In this document: positions 46,417 to 56,483 of the stretch, in pieces | How the letters are laid out: every line of letters starts with the position of its first letter | How positions within the stretch are numbered: position 1 is the first letter of the stretch | Origin: Sweltsa coloradensis | Taxonomy: Eukaryota > Arthropoda > Insecta > Plecoptera > Chloroperlidae | Reading direction: 5' to 3' | DNA: 64,000 nt | Assembly: GCA_024449915.1 (NCBI GenBank) | Contig: JAMZAV010001462.1 | Location: forward strand, 62,001-126,000 | Position numbers and translations under genes: made by a program | Notes under the pieces: generated by a model | Told to the model about the DNA's origin: nothing | The model's input: the letters and a program-made list of their open reading frames with translations, nothing else | The model's database searches: none

Positions 46417-47744
46417 CAGGGATGGAAATCAACTTTCAACAAAAATCCTCTAGCCCGAGAGCATTTTTATTTTTTACTAGCCTGCAATCAAATAGGTTAT
46501 ACTGATGAAAAAGAGTCATACGTGAATGTTTTAAGTCACAATATTCGCCGGGTTTGACATGTGCGTGTAGGGGACTAAGGAGTGACCGGAAAAGATTTTT
46601 CACCATAATAACAATAATAAGATTAACCTAAATGAAGAGATTTTTATTTTGTGTACATGCTTGGAATGATTTTCTATACTACGTGTAGGGATGACATCGG
46701 GTAGTAAAATTCGGAACCGGTTCCAGCACTCAAATTACCCGGGTCCCGTTAGGTCACGATGTGTGGAAACGCTGTTTCCTAGGCCTACTAGTTGGTTTAA
46801 AGGCCATACCGACTGACTACATTTCCGTCTCTGGAAACCTTTGCAATAATCGTTCACAAATTAAGATCCGCTTTGATAACCAGGCAATGATCTTCATTCT
46901 TAATTACACCAAAGATTAGTTTACCAATTACACTGTATAGGCAGTGAAACTCGTTGTAGGTAGGCCTAGGCCTACGCGCAGAAAGCAGGGGAAAACAAAC
47001 ACGCATCGAATGTGGGAAAATCTCTCACTACTATATCCCGCGCTGAAGCTCTCGTCGCAAGATAAGCCTGGGAAAGAAAGAAGATAAGCCCAGGAATAAC
47101 AATCCTATGCGTCGTGATTACGAATTTTGTGAATCGGTTGAAAGATGATTGCATCGCGAATTCTTCTTCTACACCCAACCATCTTTGTCAGTCAGCTGTG
47201 AGTGTGAGTTGGTTGGATCGTACGCGCATCTCGTACTGCGCAGACGGCAGTGTCCAAGATTTATTGCCGCATCTTTCTCTCTTGCACTCACTCGTGGCAT
47301 GGGCGCGACATGGGCGCGACTCACCGAGATAGATGGAAGCACGTGATAGCGAGCCTAACGCGCTCTGTCGTCGACTCCAGTTACTCTTTAGGCAGCGGGC
47401 ACGCTCCGCAAAAAAGACCGCAACCACGTAGCGCGTAATTTAAACTGGTGAATTAGCCTAAAAACGGCCGCGAAATATACCCGAATCTTAAAATCGGCTC
47501 CGGGTAATTTCTGGAACCGGGTACCCGGGCTACCCGGGTACCCGATGTCATCCCTACTACGTAGCACACTACTAAGTTGGAAACTTGTAAGATTATCGGC
47601 ACAAAATATTATGATTTTTGAACGGCAATTGGGCACTCTGGGAAAAAGTATTCGCCTGTCGGGCTAGTGAAATGAGATTTTTACTAGCCCGAGCAACGTT
47701 TCAGTAGCCTCTGGCGAGCAGGCGAGCGTTAATTTGGACCCCTG
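46417..47744. mobile_element. hAT-like element CAGGGRTSGAAAT, with nested MITE
   Basis: Ends CAGGGATGGAAATCAAC and CAGGGGTCCAAATTAACGC; flanks GTTATTAT (46409-46416) and ACTATTAT (47745-47752), 6 of 8 identical. Subterminal CGGGCTAGTGAAA / CTAGCCCGAG words occur at both ends. The remnant at 2034 belongs to the same family. Confidence 0.78.
46686..47556. mobile_element. hAT-like MITE, TAGGGATGACATCGGGTA ends
   Basis: Inverted ends TAGGGATGACATCGGGTA, with GGAACCGG / CCGGGTACCCG subterminal repeats. CTACGT occurs on both flanks, but the exact duplication is ambiguous. The interior 46970-47330 (GTGGGAAAATCTCTCACTAC, GCGTCGTGATTACGAATTT) is shared with the pogo-like element at 62536-63433. Confidence 0.82.
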
Positions 47745-47892
47745 ACTATTATTAATAGTAACGACTCTAGAATTCAATTTACTATAAGTCGACATATTAT
47801 TATTGACTCATATAATTTAAACAAATAGCAGCAGGACAGCAGAGGGAGTCCGCCTGATCCCCCATATACGTGAGCGTAGCACTTAAAGGGTT

Positions 47893-48937
47893 GATTGATT
47901 GATTGGATATTGCTTAATGTCTCATATTAATGCACTTTGGCTATTGGAGACGATGAGTGGTGATGAGGATGAAGTATGAAAAGAAGGGAGGAGGGGAAAC
48001 CCGGTACCGGCACATAGCCTACTCCTTTCGAAAAGTATCAAGGGGACCAACGGCTTAACGTCCCATCCGAAAGGACGGTGTAACCTTGACAGTCATATAG
48101 GTTCCTCCACTAACCCAGACTGCCGAGCAGACGTCGAGGAGAACGAAGCCGTTACACTAGCTCTCGAACCCTCCATCTGCTCTAACCAGCGGTATACGTG
48201 AGTTTCAGGGCAGAGCGGTCACCCACTCTATACCTGACTAGGGCTGCCCAACAATATCGATAATTCGATACGATATCGATATGAAGAAAAAAATTCGATA
48301 TCGATATAGAAATGTCGTTTGATTAAAAAAAAAAAAAAAAAATCAAGAAATGGTTGGTGTGGCAGTGAGTTATGGTTCTGCAGCGCTGTTCCCTCCCACG
48401 CCACCAACTACATATTGATAAGTCAGTTTGGCTTCGGGCCAAGACTCTTGCTGCTTTGTTTTGTTTATCTTATGAGATAAAATAACAAGACCACATGTGT
48501 AATCTCATTCATATCAGCAAAGCATAAGAGGCAGCTCAAGTTGTTACACTAGAGTAGTGTCCAGACAGAGTCAGGGAGAGAGAGGTACAGACAGAGAAGT
48601 CAGTTAGCTTCTATCTCTTCGCAGAACCGCGCAAGTATTGTAGTGATTATTCTTCATGAGACAGACAGTGGCATGTCTGCATTGCCGGCGGGGCCTTGGC
48701 TACGCCCGAAGAACGTAATAACACGTAAAAAAAAAAAAAAATCCAAAACAATTTTTTCAAAAAAAAAAAAAAAAAAAAACGATATCGATACTCGATTTGA
48801 AAAGTTCGATATCGAATCACGATATCGATATGATGTTTTTTATCGTTGGGCAGCCCTACACCTGACCAAGCCCGATTCTGCTTAATTTTGGTGTTCAAGT
48901 GGGAACCAGTTAAACAACCTCAGCTAAACCGCTGGCT
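47893..48937 (-). mobile_element. 5S rRNA-derived SINE, copy 2, split by a hAT element
   Basis: Minus-strand copy of the 2330-2741 SINE in two parts, 47893-48238 and 48859-48937. An 11-bp duplication CTTAAAGGGTT flanks the whole (47882-47892 and 48938-48948). The 5S-like head is in the right-hand part and just left of the insertion (TTCAAGTGGGAACC, GGTCACCCACTC). Without the inserted hAT element the SINE is about 417 bp, the same as copy 1. Confidence 0.92.
48239..48858. mobile_element. hAT MITE, TAGGGCTGCCCAACRAT family, copy 2
   Basis: 620 bp; flanks TACCTGAC (48231-48238) and CACCTGAC (48859-48866), 7 of 8 identical. Highly similar to 33570-34227 in ends and interior. It is inserted within the 5S-SINE and is therefore younger than it. 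Confidence 0.95.
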
Positions 48938-49091
48938 CTTAAAGGGTTAATCACCCTCCTGAATCAAGAATAAAATAATGGTGATTTTAGCCCAAGTTCT
49001 TGGTTCCACATTCTTTTTACCTGCCCCAATTGCAGGCCTTGTAGAATGTAAAAAAAAAAATGCAAATTGGCTATGCTTCTTACATACGTAC

Positions 49092-49282
49092 CTCGATAGT
49101 GACGGTGAGGATTTGCTTGAGCCCAAAGTCTTCCAAGGCTGATACAACTATCACCGCTAATCCTGGCTGACTTCCAGCTGTGACTAGACCATGTTTGTCA
49201 ACGTTAACCACGGAGAGGGTATTTGCCAGCGCTCGACTCGTGTCGTCCGCACCAAGATTCGCAGGAGTGAGACCAGACGCAC
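49092..49282 (-). CDS. NUP210: NUP210 (gp210) internal exon with BIG2-like Ig fold
   Basis: The 191-bp exon lies between a TTCAAG acceptor and a GTACGT donor and is read from phase 1 to phase 0. The segment VVNVDKHGLVTAGSQPG, followed by AVIVVSALE, matches the human gp210 segment VVHVDEKGFLASGSMIG and has the pattern of a bacterial-Ig-like group 2 (BIG2) strand pair (VxxVDxxGxVxAxxPGxAxIxV). In gp210 this part belongs to the lumenal Ig-like array. The exon sits 987 bp from its 5' neighbour, the shortest intron in the window, which is one reason to trust the pairing. No frameshift or stop is present. Confidence 0.9.
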
Positions 49283-49529
49283 CTTGAATCAGAAAACAGA
49301 ATGCAATGAAAACCAAAAAGCTTATTGTTAATAGTTCCTCGATAATTCAAACAAAAAATGGGGTATTTCAAACAAAAACATTAGTACCAACCACGGTGCT
49401 ACATATCTTTAGATGATTTCACAAAGGTAACTTTTGTGGTTGTTTAATGCACGCATCATCATCATTACAAGATCTAATTTATTTTTTATTTATTATAACT
49501 GGTAGAAATGCCTGTCAAAGAAGACATCG

Positions 49530-49645
49530 AAGTAGATGAGGAGGTGTTGAGCCTGGCTAGCAAACACTGAAAGTCCACAGCCCGAGAAATTGGTGATACG
49601 TCACCCCCCGACCTGACTTATGTTGGAACCGGGTGTTTGATTATT
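49530..49645 (-). repeat. LINE-related fragment
   Basis: The reverse complement of 14238-14340 (CAAACACCCGGTTCCAACAT, CACCAATTTCTCGGGCTG). A short 3' piece of the same LINE family, in the NUP210 intron. Confidence 0.65.
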
Positions 49646-49872
49646 ATTATTATAATGCAAACAGTATTATCACACAAATACTCCACAAGTGCAAATCATA
49701 GCATAATGAATAGAAAACATACTTTTAGACATTAAAATATACAAAATACACAAAATAATATATGTAACTCTTTGTAACATATTTGAAATTAGCAATTTAA
49801 ATGTGAACATATCAAAATTATTAACAATGAAAATTAAAATTAGGAAAAGGCCAACCGGCTACCGGTAATTAA

Positions 49873-49990
49873 GTATAGATTGGAGAAGGGTTGACAGGTT
49901 GGGAAAGCATGAGAACATAGAGAACATAAAGAACATAAAGAACATTTCCTCTATGCTTTCCCAGCCTGTCAACCCTTCTCCAATCTATAC
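49873..49990. repeat. perfect-looking hairpin of about 118 bp
   Basis: AGTATAGATTGGAGAAGGGT through GGGAAAGCAT is mirrored by ATGCTTTCCC through AATCTATACT, around a spacer of AGAACATAAAG repeats. The same arm sequence occurs once, unpaired, at 33521-33555. Confidence 0.85.
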
Positions 49991-50269
49991 TAACAATAAA
50001 AATTATTAAGAGTTATTCTTGAAAGAAAAGAAAAGAAAAATGGATATGAATCTGTTCCTTCATCTTCCTCATGCAGAGATATGTAGATACAATACACAGT
50101 ATTCAAGTCAAATTCAACTCTTTCGTTTAGGGGTACATGCGCTAAATGGCCAAGGTCAGCCTGAGGCACGTTTGCATGAGAGTCGCGTCGTCGTTGGTCA
50201 TGGTAATTTACCCGCCATCGCAAATGTTCCAAGACCAGAACTAGCCTGGTACTGTCACGGATTACTTAC

Positions 50270-50420
50270 CGCTCTCCAATAAGGTGTATTCCATCCGACA
50301 TTCTGCATCGCGATTTGTTTTCACTTGAACACTTGTTTCTGGCACAATTAGGATGAGTAGAGTCTGCGGACCAGATGCATGCACAGGACGGATCAGGCGC
50401 AACTCTTCAAACACTTCCAC
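50270..50420 (-). CDS. NUP210: NUP210 (gp210) internal exon, most 5' one in the window
   Basis: Nuclear-pore membrane glycoprotein gp210 is a type I protein whose very long N-terminal region lies in the perinuclear lumen as repeated Ig-like folds. This exon opens after a pyrimidine-rich TTTAG acceptor and closes at a GTAAGT donor. Its 151 bp start in phase 0 and end in phase 1. The peptide begins VEVFEELRLI and contains VQVKTNRD, lining up with the human segments VFEKLQLL and IKLQTNRD. The next exon supplies the GT that completes its last glycine codon. It is too short to show up as a long ORF and was found by comparing the genomic sequence with the remembered human protein. The next exon upstream (protein N-terminal side) was not found up to 64000. 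Confidence 0.85.
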
Positions 50421-50588
50421 CTAAAGCAAAGAGGTCACTCACATTATTTTTGGAACTTCACGTAAGTGCACTTACGGCATGTAACAACGTGTTCATAACA
50501 AATGTAACACCAGTATGTAGCTCAGAAAATTGAAAATTGTAGATGTGGACATCTGCTGATCATAGCCATCTAACAAAGTTTTCAATTA

Positions 50589-52256
50589 TGTTGTTGGTTT
50601 AGATAGAGCCTATCGGCTAGGTTAGTGTTTGTGGTTGGGGAAAGGCGAGAGGAGACCAACAGTTACCTTAAAGGATGTAGGTAGCTGCTCGAGACAAGGT
50701 GCACAAATATTTATTTACAATTAACAATACAAATGTCAAACGTTTCGGCCTACGCGGCCTCTGTCACCAACCGTTGGAGAAGAACTAACAACTAACAAAC
50801 AAACAAAAAATAACATTTAAACATTATTTACAGTTATATTGCAAGACGCTGTTGGGGTGAGTAGGTGGCGGTGTGCAGGTGGAAGGTCTACCTCAGCCTC
50901 AGATTGAGGTTAGGCTTTTGGCGCGAGCTGGTGATGATTTGGTGCACCAATTCCCATTGTCTAAGGCAGTGTTGAATTTAGACTTTTCATCCCGGGGGGG
51001 CTATTTAAGATCCCGGGGGTATAACATAGGGACCAAGCACGGGGGGTTTGGGGGGCTTCGGCCCCCAACAATAGCGCCGCAGGCGAAAATTTTGAAAATC
51101 AGGATTTTAGAGTGCGCGTTTGGTGCGTTTTAGAAAAAAGTTGTGGTCTGAACGCAATACCAAAATTATGTAGTTTTTGTGTGTTGTGGACGCTAAAAGT
51201 TCCTAAATATACGCTAGATTTAACATTCAAACCGTTAGATTCATAAAACGGTCATATTAGAAACGAAAACAAATACAAATTTTCCAAACAGGGTGAAAAT
51301 ATTTTTATTTTATTTTTTACCAATCACGGCACGATTTTGTGAAATTCGACTAATAGGAAGCCTAATATACAAGAAAACTGCGTTTGATCCCTCCATTTAC
51401 AGGATGCCTACGCATTGGTAAACTGATAAGTGTTTTTGCATCGAAAAGTACACTGACCATTTAACCAACATACTGCATCTGTATCAGTCCTGCAAGCGCA
51501 TATCCTCTCAAGGCGCGACTGTGAGCCAACATACAAAAGAAGACATATTTTGGGAATTTACTAAACAGAAGTCGGAACCCTTCGAATGACCATACATTTA
51601 CAAATCTAAATCTTGGCCTCGTGAGTTGCCCACACGTTTTTCGTAGGGTCTGCCTATTTGATTACAGTTACAAACATAAACCTTAACAACCTTCAAAACG
51701 ATATTATGTTCGTGCCCTTTCAAAAACGGCAAAGTGACATTATTTGAAAAATGAAGGAATATATAGTGCATGTAGTCAATTTATTCGCCCCCCCGGGATC
51801 ATAGCTGGATTCAACACTGGTCTAAGGTGTTCCTCATTGCATGATGGGGGCAACGACTTCACTACCCTTGTGGTGTAACAGTTGTTAAAGTCACTGTTGT
51901 GGGTGCCTGCGTGTTGAGCCACCGGTTTCAGGTCTAGTTTTTTGACAGTGTCCTGTCTGTGCCCATTCATTCTCGTGCTCAAGAGAGTTAATGGTGAGGC
52001 CTATGTACTCGGCTGGGCATAGCTGGAACTGTAGTTGGTATATCAGGTTGGTAGTGGCACAGCTGTTGTGTTGCCTGATGGGGTAGGTCTTTCCGGTAGA
52101 TCGAGCGGTGAATGTAGTGGTGGAGGGGTGAATGGTGCAAGTTTTGCAATGGGGTCTCTTACAGGGGTGTGAACCCTGTGGTTGGGGTGGCTTCTCCATT
52201 TTCCTTGCGGGGCTGTGCCTCACAATGTAGTCGCTGATGTTGCTGATGCTGATGTG
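50589..52256 (-). mobile_element. 5'-truncated Penelope-like element with 16-bp target duplication
   Basis: The 16-bp repeat ACAAAGTTTTCAATTA lies at 50573-50588 and again at 52257-52272. Within it, the minus-strand coding segment 52223-51891 gives HPCKRPHCKTCTIHPS, TGKTYPIRQHNSC and NLIYQLQFQLCPAEYIGLTI. This is the GIY-YIG nuclease domain with its CX5CX2C-type zinc motif, as in Penelope-like elements. The next frame (51982-51776) continues KPVAQHAGTHNSDF. The GIY-YIG fragment lacks the RT. Near 50725-50755 the minus strand has GAGGCCGCGTAGGCCGAAAC, a terminal-repeat-like phrase. A hAT element interrupts the 3' part. Confidence 0.88.
50967..51819. mobile_element. hAT MITE, CAGTGTTGAAT family
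   Basis: 853 bp; ends CAGTGTTGAATTTAG and CAGTGTTGAATCCAG, each followed by a CCCGGGGGGGC block; perfect 8-bp duplication GTCTAAGG (50959-50966 and 51820-51827). Inserted into the Penelope-like element, so younger than it. Confidence 0.95.
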
Positions 52257-52479
52257 ACAAAGTTTTCAATTAGATAGTCCTACATTATTGCAAGACTGTT
52301 GTTTTACTGTGTTACTGGCTCTACTTTTTTTTAAACCTGCATATTTAATATTTATGTTATTATTAATTTAATAGGCTATATCATTTTTTTTTGCTATCCT
52401 CATTAATCATTCACTTTTGTATCCTTATACTACCGGCAAAATATTATGAAAATGATAATATGCTTTTGCAATCAAATCA

Positions 52480-52798
52480 ATCAAGTCATAAGGTATGGAA
52501 TTGAATTCTGGGGTTGCTCTCCCAGTACCAAGAAAGTTTTTTATAATTCAAAAGAAAATAATCTGGTCAATGCTAAACAAGTCTCAAAGATCACACTATA
52601 AACCTATCTTCATTAAATTAAATATCTTAATATTCTATACTAGTCTGTTCATTCTACAGGCAATCCTAAAATTTAAAAAAAAAACTTAAAAACACTTCCA
52701 AAAAATAAAAATATCCACACCTACGACACACGTTCAAAAAACAACATACTGTACATGGAAATTATTATTCAAAATCTTCAACTCAAACAAACTATACA
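52480..52798 (+). pseudogene. CR1/Jockey-like LINE C-terminal fragment
   Basis: Two frames alternate. One reads YGIEFWGCSPSTKKVF, the other VPRKFFIIQKKII, MLNKSQRSHYKPIFIKLNI and, near 52700, IHTYDTRSKNN. This is the end of the reverse-transcriptase ORF of Jockey/CR1-like LINEs. At least one frameshift. It ends abruptly at the palindromic element. Confidence 0.75.
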
Positions 52799-53689
52799 TA
52801 GTACAGGTTGTTCATCGATGAATCCCAAATAAAACGGCAAAAAATAGTAGGAAGGTTTCACTTGGCAAAAATGTTCATAAGGTCAAAGAAAAGCGATACA
52901 GAAGGGGAGCCACGAAAAATGTCCCTTAGGATTCAAAATGGCGGCCATGAATGAATAGGCCTATTATTTACCTATTTTGAGTGTAAAAAGACGGTAATTG
53001 ACGTTAGCAAGTTGCTACAAGGCAAAAATATTCTTAAGGTGTTAAAAATGGTATACAATGGGGGAGCCATAAAAAATGACCCTTACGATTCAAAATGGCC
53101 GCCATGTTTGAAAAATATGTATTATTTTACTTTTTGGAATATAAACATACTGAAAATAATGATAAAAAGGTGCCACTTAGCACTAGGCTCTTCTTAAGAT
53201 TATAGAAAAAGTTTACAGAGGGGGAGCCAAGAACAATATCTATTACAATTCAAAATGGCGGCCATGAATGACAAGGTGTATCAACTATCTTCTGATTTTT
53301 AATGTAAAAAGGCGGAAAATAATGATAGGAAGGTGTCCATTGGCAAAACTTTTCTTGAGATGTCAAAGAAGGTTTACAGAGGGGGAGCCAAGTAAAATAG
53401 CCCTTACGATCCAAAATGGCCGCCACGAATTACAATTGCGTACATTTAGTCTACAATTTTGAATGTTAACAGACGGCAAATAATGATAGGAAGGTGCCAC
53501 TTGGCAAAAATACTCTCAAGATGTTGTGTATGGTTTACAGTGGGGGAGCCAAGAAAAATATCCCTTACAATTCAAAATGGCCGTCATGATTAAAAATGTA
53601 TATTGTTTCCTATATTTCTTTGATAACATTTAATAAGATAGACGATATGAAAAGCTTATTGACCCGGACGACGAAATAGAATACGAACA

Positions 53690-53760
53690 CACACTAAAAA
53701 ACAATTAACCAAGGTCACTTTGTGTGTTCGTATTCTATTTAATAAGATATTATAATGAAA
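53690..53760. repeat. small hairpin in the left palindrome arm
   Basis: ATAGAATACGAACACACA is mirrored by TGTGTGTTCGTATTCTAT about 28 bases later. It has no counterpart in the right arm, so it is a separate small insertion. Confidence 0.8.
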
Positions 53761-53996
53761 ACAAGACATCTATGTAGATTTCTAATAACGTGGATATTTG
53801 AGCACCTCTTCCTTACTTCTTTGTTATATTTTTAATTGACGTGGTTCATCCTCAGGAAAACTGAAATATGAGAAAATAATATATATATATATATATAAAG
53901 TGCTGAACATAGCTGTAACGAGATGAATAACCATCCCTAAATTTAAGAGATTTATATATCTATCCTTAAACTTTTTTAAAAGTCTATAATAACTTT

Positions 53997-54893
53997 CTAA
54001 GACTGGGATTTCCTGGTGTTACAGCAGTTCAGTCGGCAGTTGGAACATAAGAAAGTCCGCAAAGCCGGCATCTTTGCATGAGCATCGAGTAATGCATCCT
54101 TTCTATCACGAGCACTTGACAAGCTCTCTGCAGCAGTCCCATATCTCCGGCAGTCTAGTCCATTTTGGATGCCAAACTCCACCATTCAAGAACCATCCCC
54201 ATTCTTTAGGTGATGAAGAAATTGGCGTAAAAGTATTAGCACTTCCCCAAAGATGTCCTCCTTGATTAGCAGCACGCTGAATGTGAAGCTGCAGTGCGTC
54301 TTGAGTGGGAGGAAGGCTGTCAACACTTTTGTTCTTCGATGTGAAAAGGATTTTCCTTGCTTCATTGACTTTTCCTACATCCGTGTGTGCGTCGTACAAA
54401 AGAACAACATAACGTTCTAAGACGTCTTGAGTGGTTTTGGAAACGTTCTGCAACGGACAGGAAATTTCATGAAAAGCTGATGTGACAATTATCGAAAGAT
54501 TTCCATACATTCCAAGCATTTTTCTTGCCCTTTTGGGAGAAGGAGGATACGGTGATCCATCACGTGACCAATGATGCGGCCATTAGCCTCTTCAAGAGAA
54601 TCACATGAAATACCAGCAATGGCGGCCTCAGCATTTTGAGATGATACGATAAAGGAAACACGTTGGCACGACTTTGCAAAATCAAACTGTGTACCAACGT
54701 GATTTGCGAGAATGGAATACAACTCTTGCTTGTTTGTGGCATTGTGAAGAAGTCGTTTTATTTTCCAAGTAATGGTGAAGTAACAAGAACAAAAAAAGTA
54801 CAAACAAGAATGAAATTTCCTGTCCGTTGCAGAACGTTTCCAAAACCACTCAAGACGTCTTAGAACATTATGTTGTTCTTTTGTACGACGCAC
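53997..54893 (-). pseudogene. cysteine-rich element protein fragment, left copy
   Basis: Minus-strand frames read LANHVGTQFDFAKSC, VSFIVSSQNAEAAIAG and LEEANGRIIGHVMDH. After a frame change come YVVLLYDAHTDVGKVNEA, PPTQDALQLHIQRAANQGGH and WGWFLNGGVWHP. These motifs recur in large families of unannotated proteins in marine invertebrates (the YVVLLYD and QGGHxWG blocks); I know no assigned function. The region 54000-54480 is mirrored by the right copy, so only 54480-54815 is single-copy. Confidence 0.6.
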
Positions 54894-55275
54894 AAACGGA
54901 TGTAGGAAAAGTCAATGAAGCAAGGAAAATCCTTTTTACATCGAAGAACAAAAGTGTTGACAGTCTTCCTCCTATTTAAGACGCACTCCAGCTTCACATT
55001 CAGTGTACTGCTTATCAAGGAGGACATCTTTGGGGAAGTGCTGATACTTTTACGCCAATTTCTTCATCACCTAAAGAATGGGGATGGTTCTTGAATGGTG
55101 GAGTTTGGCATCCAATATTGACTAGACTGCCGGAGATATGGGACTGCTGCAGAGAGCTTGTCAAGTGCTCGTGTAAGAAAGGATGCATCACACGATGCTC
55201 ATGCAAAGATGCCGGCTTTCCCTGTGCATTGTTATGTTCCAACTGCCGACTGAACTGCTGCAACACCAGGTAAAC
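54815..55275 (+). pseudogene. cysteine-rich element protein fragment, right copy
   Basis: Reverse-oriented duplicate of the left copy. It contains one in-frame stop (TAA at about 54976) and then reads WGWFLNGGVWHPILTRL, CCRELVKCSCKKGC, ITRCSCKDAGFPC and LLCSNCRLNCCNTR. This is a dense cysteine array (CxC, CxxxC) likely to bind metal, as at the C-terminus of that protein family. The left copy lost this cysteine-rich end in its frame. Confidence 0.6.
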
Positions 55276-55450
55276 CCAGTGCTAGAAAGTTATAATAGAC
55301 TTTTTTTAAAGTTAAAGGATAAATATATAAATCTCTTTTATTTCTGGATGGTTATTCATCTCGTTACAGCTATATTCAGCACTTTATATATTATTTTCTC
55401 ATAATTCAGTATTCCTGAGGATGAAGACATATTATTATAAACAACCTCAA

Positions 55451-56483
55451 TAGGGAATATTCCACTTAATATTTTATATTTTATTTTAATTCTTATTCAT
55501 GTCTTAATAGTCACTGCACTTTTTTTTATTTAAAAAAATGTTTTTTGTGTAATTAAAACAAGAAGTTAATTGGACCCCCAGTTTGCGCGCCAAAAACGAG
55601 CGTGCGCCATCTTGTGACGGTACTACGTCATAACTGTGTTGAGTCAAGGCCAATTGGAAACTAAATGTACGTATATTTGTACATATTTACATACAGACGG
55701 CGGTGCTCGCCCATCCGCTCAACACAAACAACTCCACAGGGATGTACATTTTCACCGTCTTTTGTTTTTCTTTTTTCGTATGTGACAGGAGATTTCGCGA
55801 GATCATTGTGATAAAGAATAACGAGCATTTTGTCTTGAGTTTTTGCATAGCCTAGGACTATCATGGTATTCTTTATCTACAATAGGCTTTAATTAGTCAT
55901 CAAAGTAAGGTTTTTGTGCGGGATGTGTGTCAGAACATGAACGTGCAGGCCTAGGGTTGGCAAGTTAAGCCTAGGGCTTGTCAAGTGAGTAATTTTAGTA
56001 TTCACATACCAATTCCTATATCCTACAGGAACGATTGGCCTAGACTGTTGTATTATAAATAATTTTCTACGTCTAGGCCTAGACCTAGGATTGTTTCAGT
56101 TTTGTTTTTTGATTGCAATGTCAACTTTTCTCGTTTTCTGGCTAGGCGTTAAATGTAAAATGTTCGCCATCTGTTTACATTACTGTAGGCTACGCTAGGC
56201 GCTGCTTTGTTTAAAACACCGCCGTCTTGATGTATATCTCGATCCTACTATAATACTATTCCAACATCTTTGGTCTGGATGTATGTTTATCCAGACGGCG
56301 TTGGATCAACACAGTTCTGACGTCACAGTCGTTTTTGCCGCTTTAAAAAAGTGCTGCTTTTAAAACGGCTATAAATCACTGGATTATTATTTCACGGAAA
56401 AACAAAGTACATATTTGTAATCGGGACGAAATACTTCTTCTAAAAAATCTATTCGTACAGTATTTGGCGGAAGTGGAATATTC
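55451..56483. mobile_element. insertion in the right palindrome arm, GGAATATTCCACTT ends
   Basis: The ends TAGGGAATATTCCACTT are inverted and bracket about 1.03 kb that has no counterpart in the left arm. The arm sequence resumes exactly afterwards (AATGTAACAAAGAAGTAAGG against the left-arm CCTTACTTCTTTGTTATATT). Target duplication unclear (TCAA-like on both sides). Interior without a recognised gene. Confidence 0.75.

Noticed and set aside
49870..49990. possible pre-microRNA hairpin
   Set aside because: Paired arms are perfect-looking and of repeat origin, with an AGAACATAAAG repeat loop; without small-RNA data a microRNA call is not supported.
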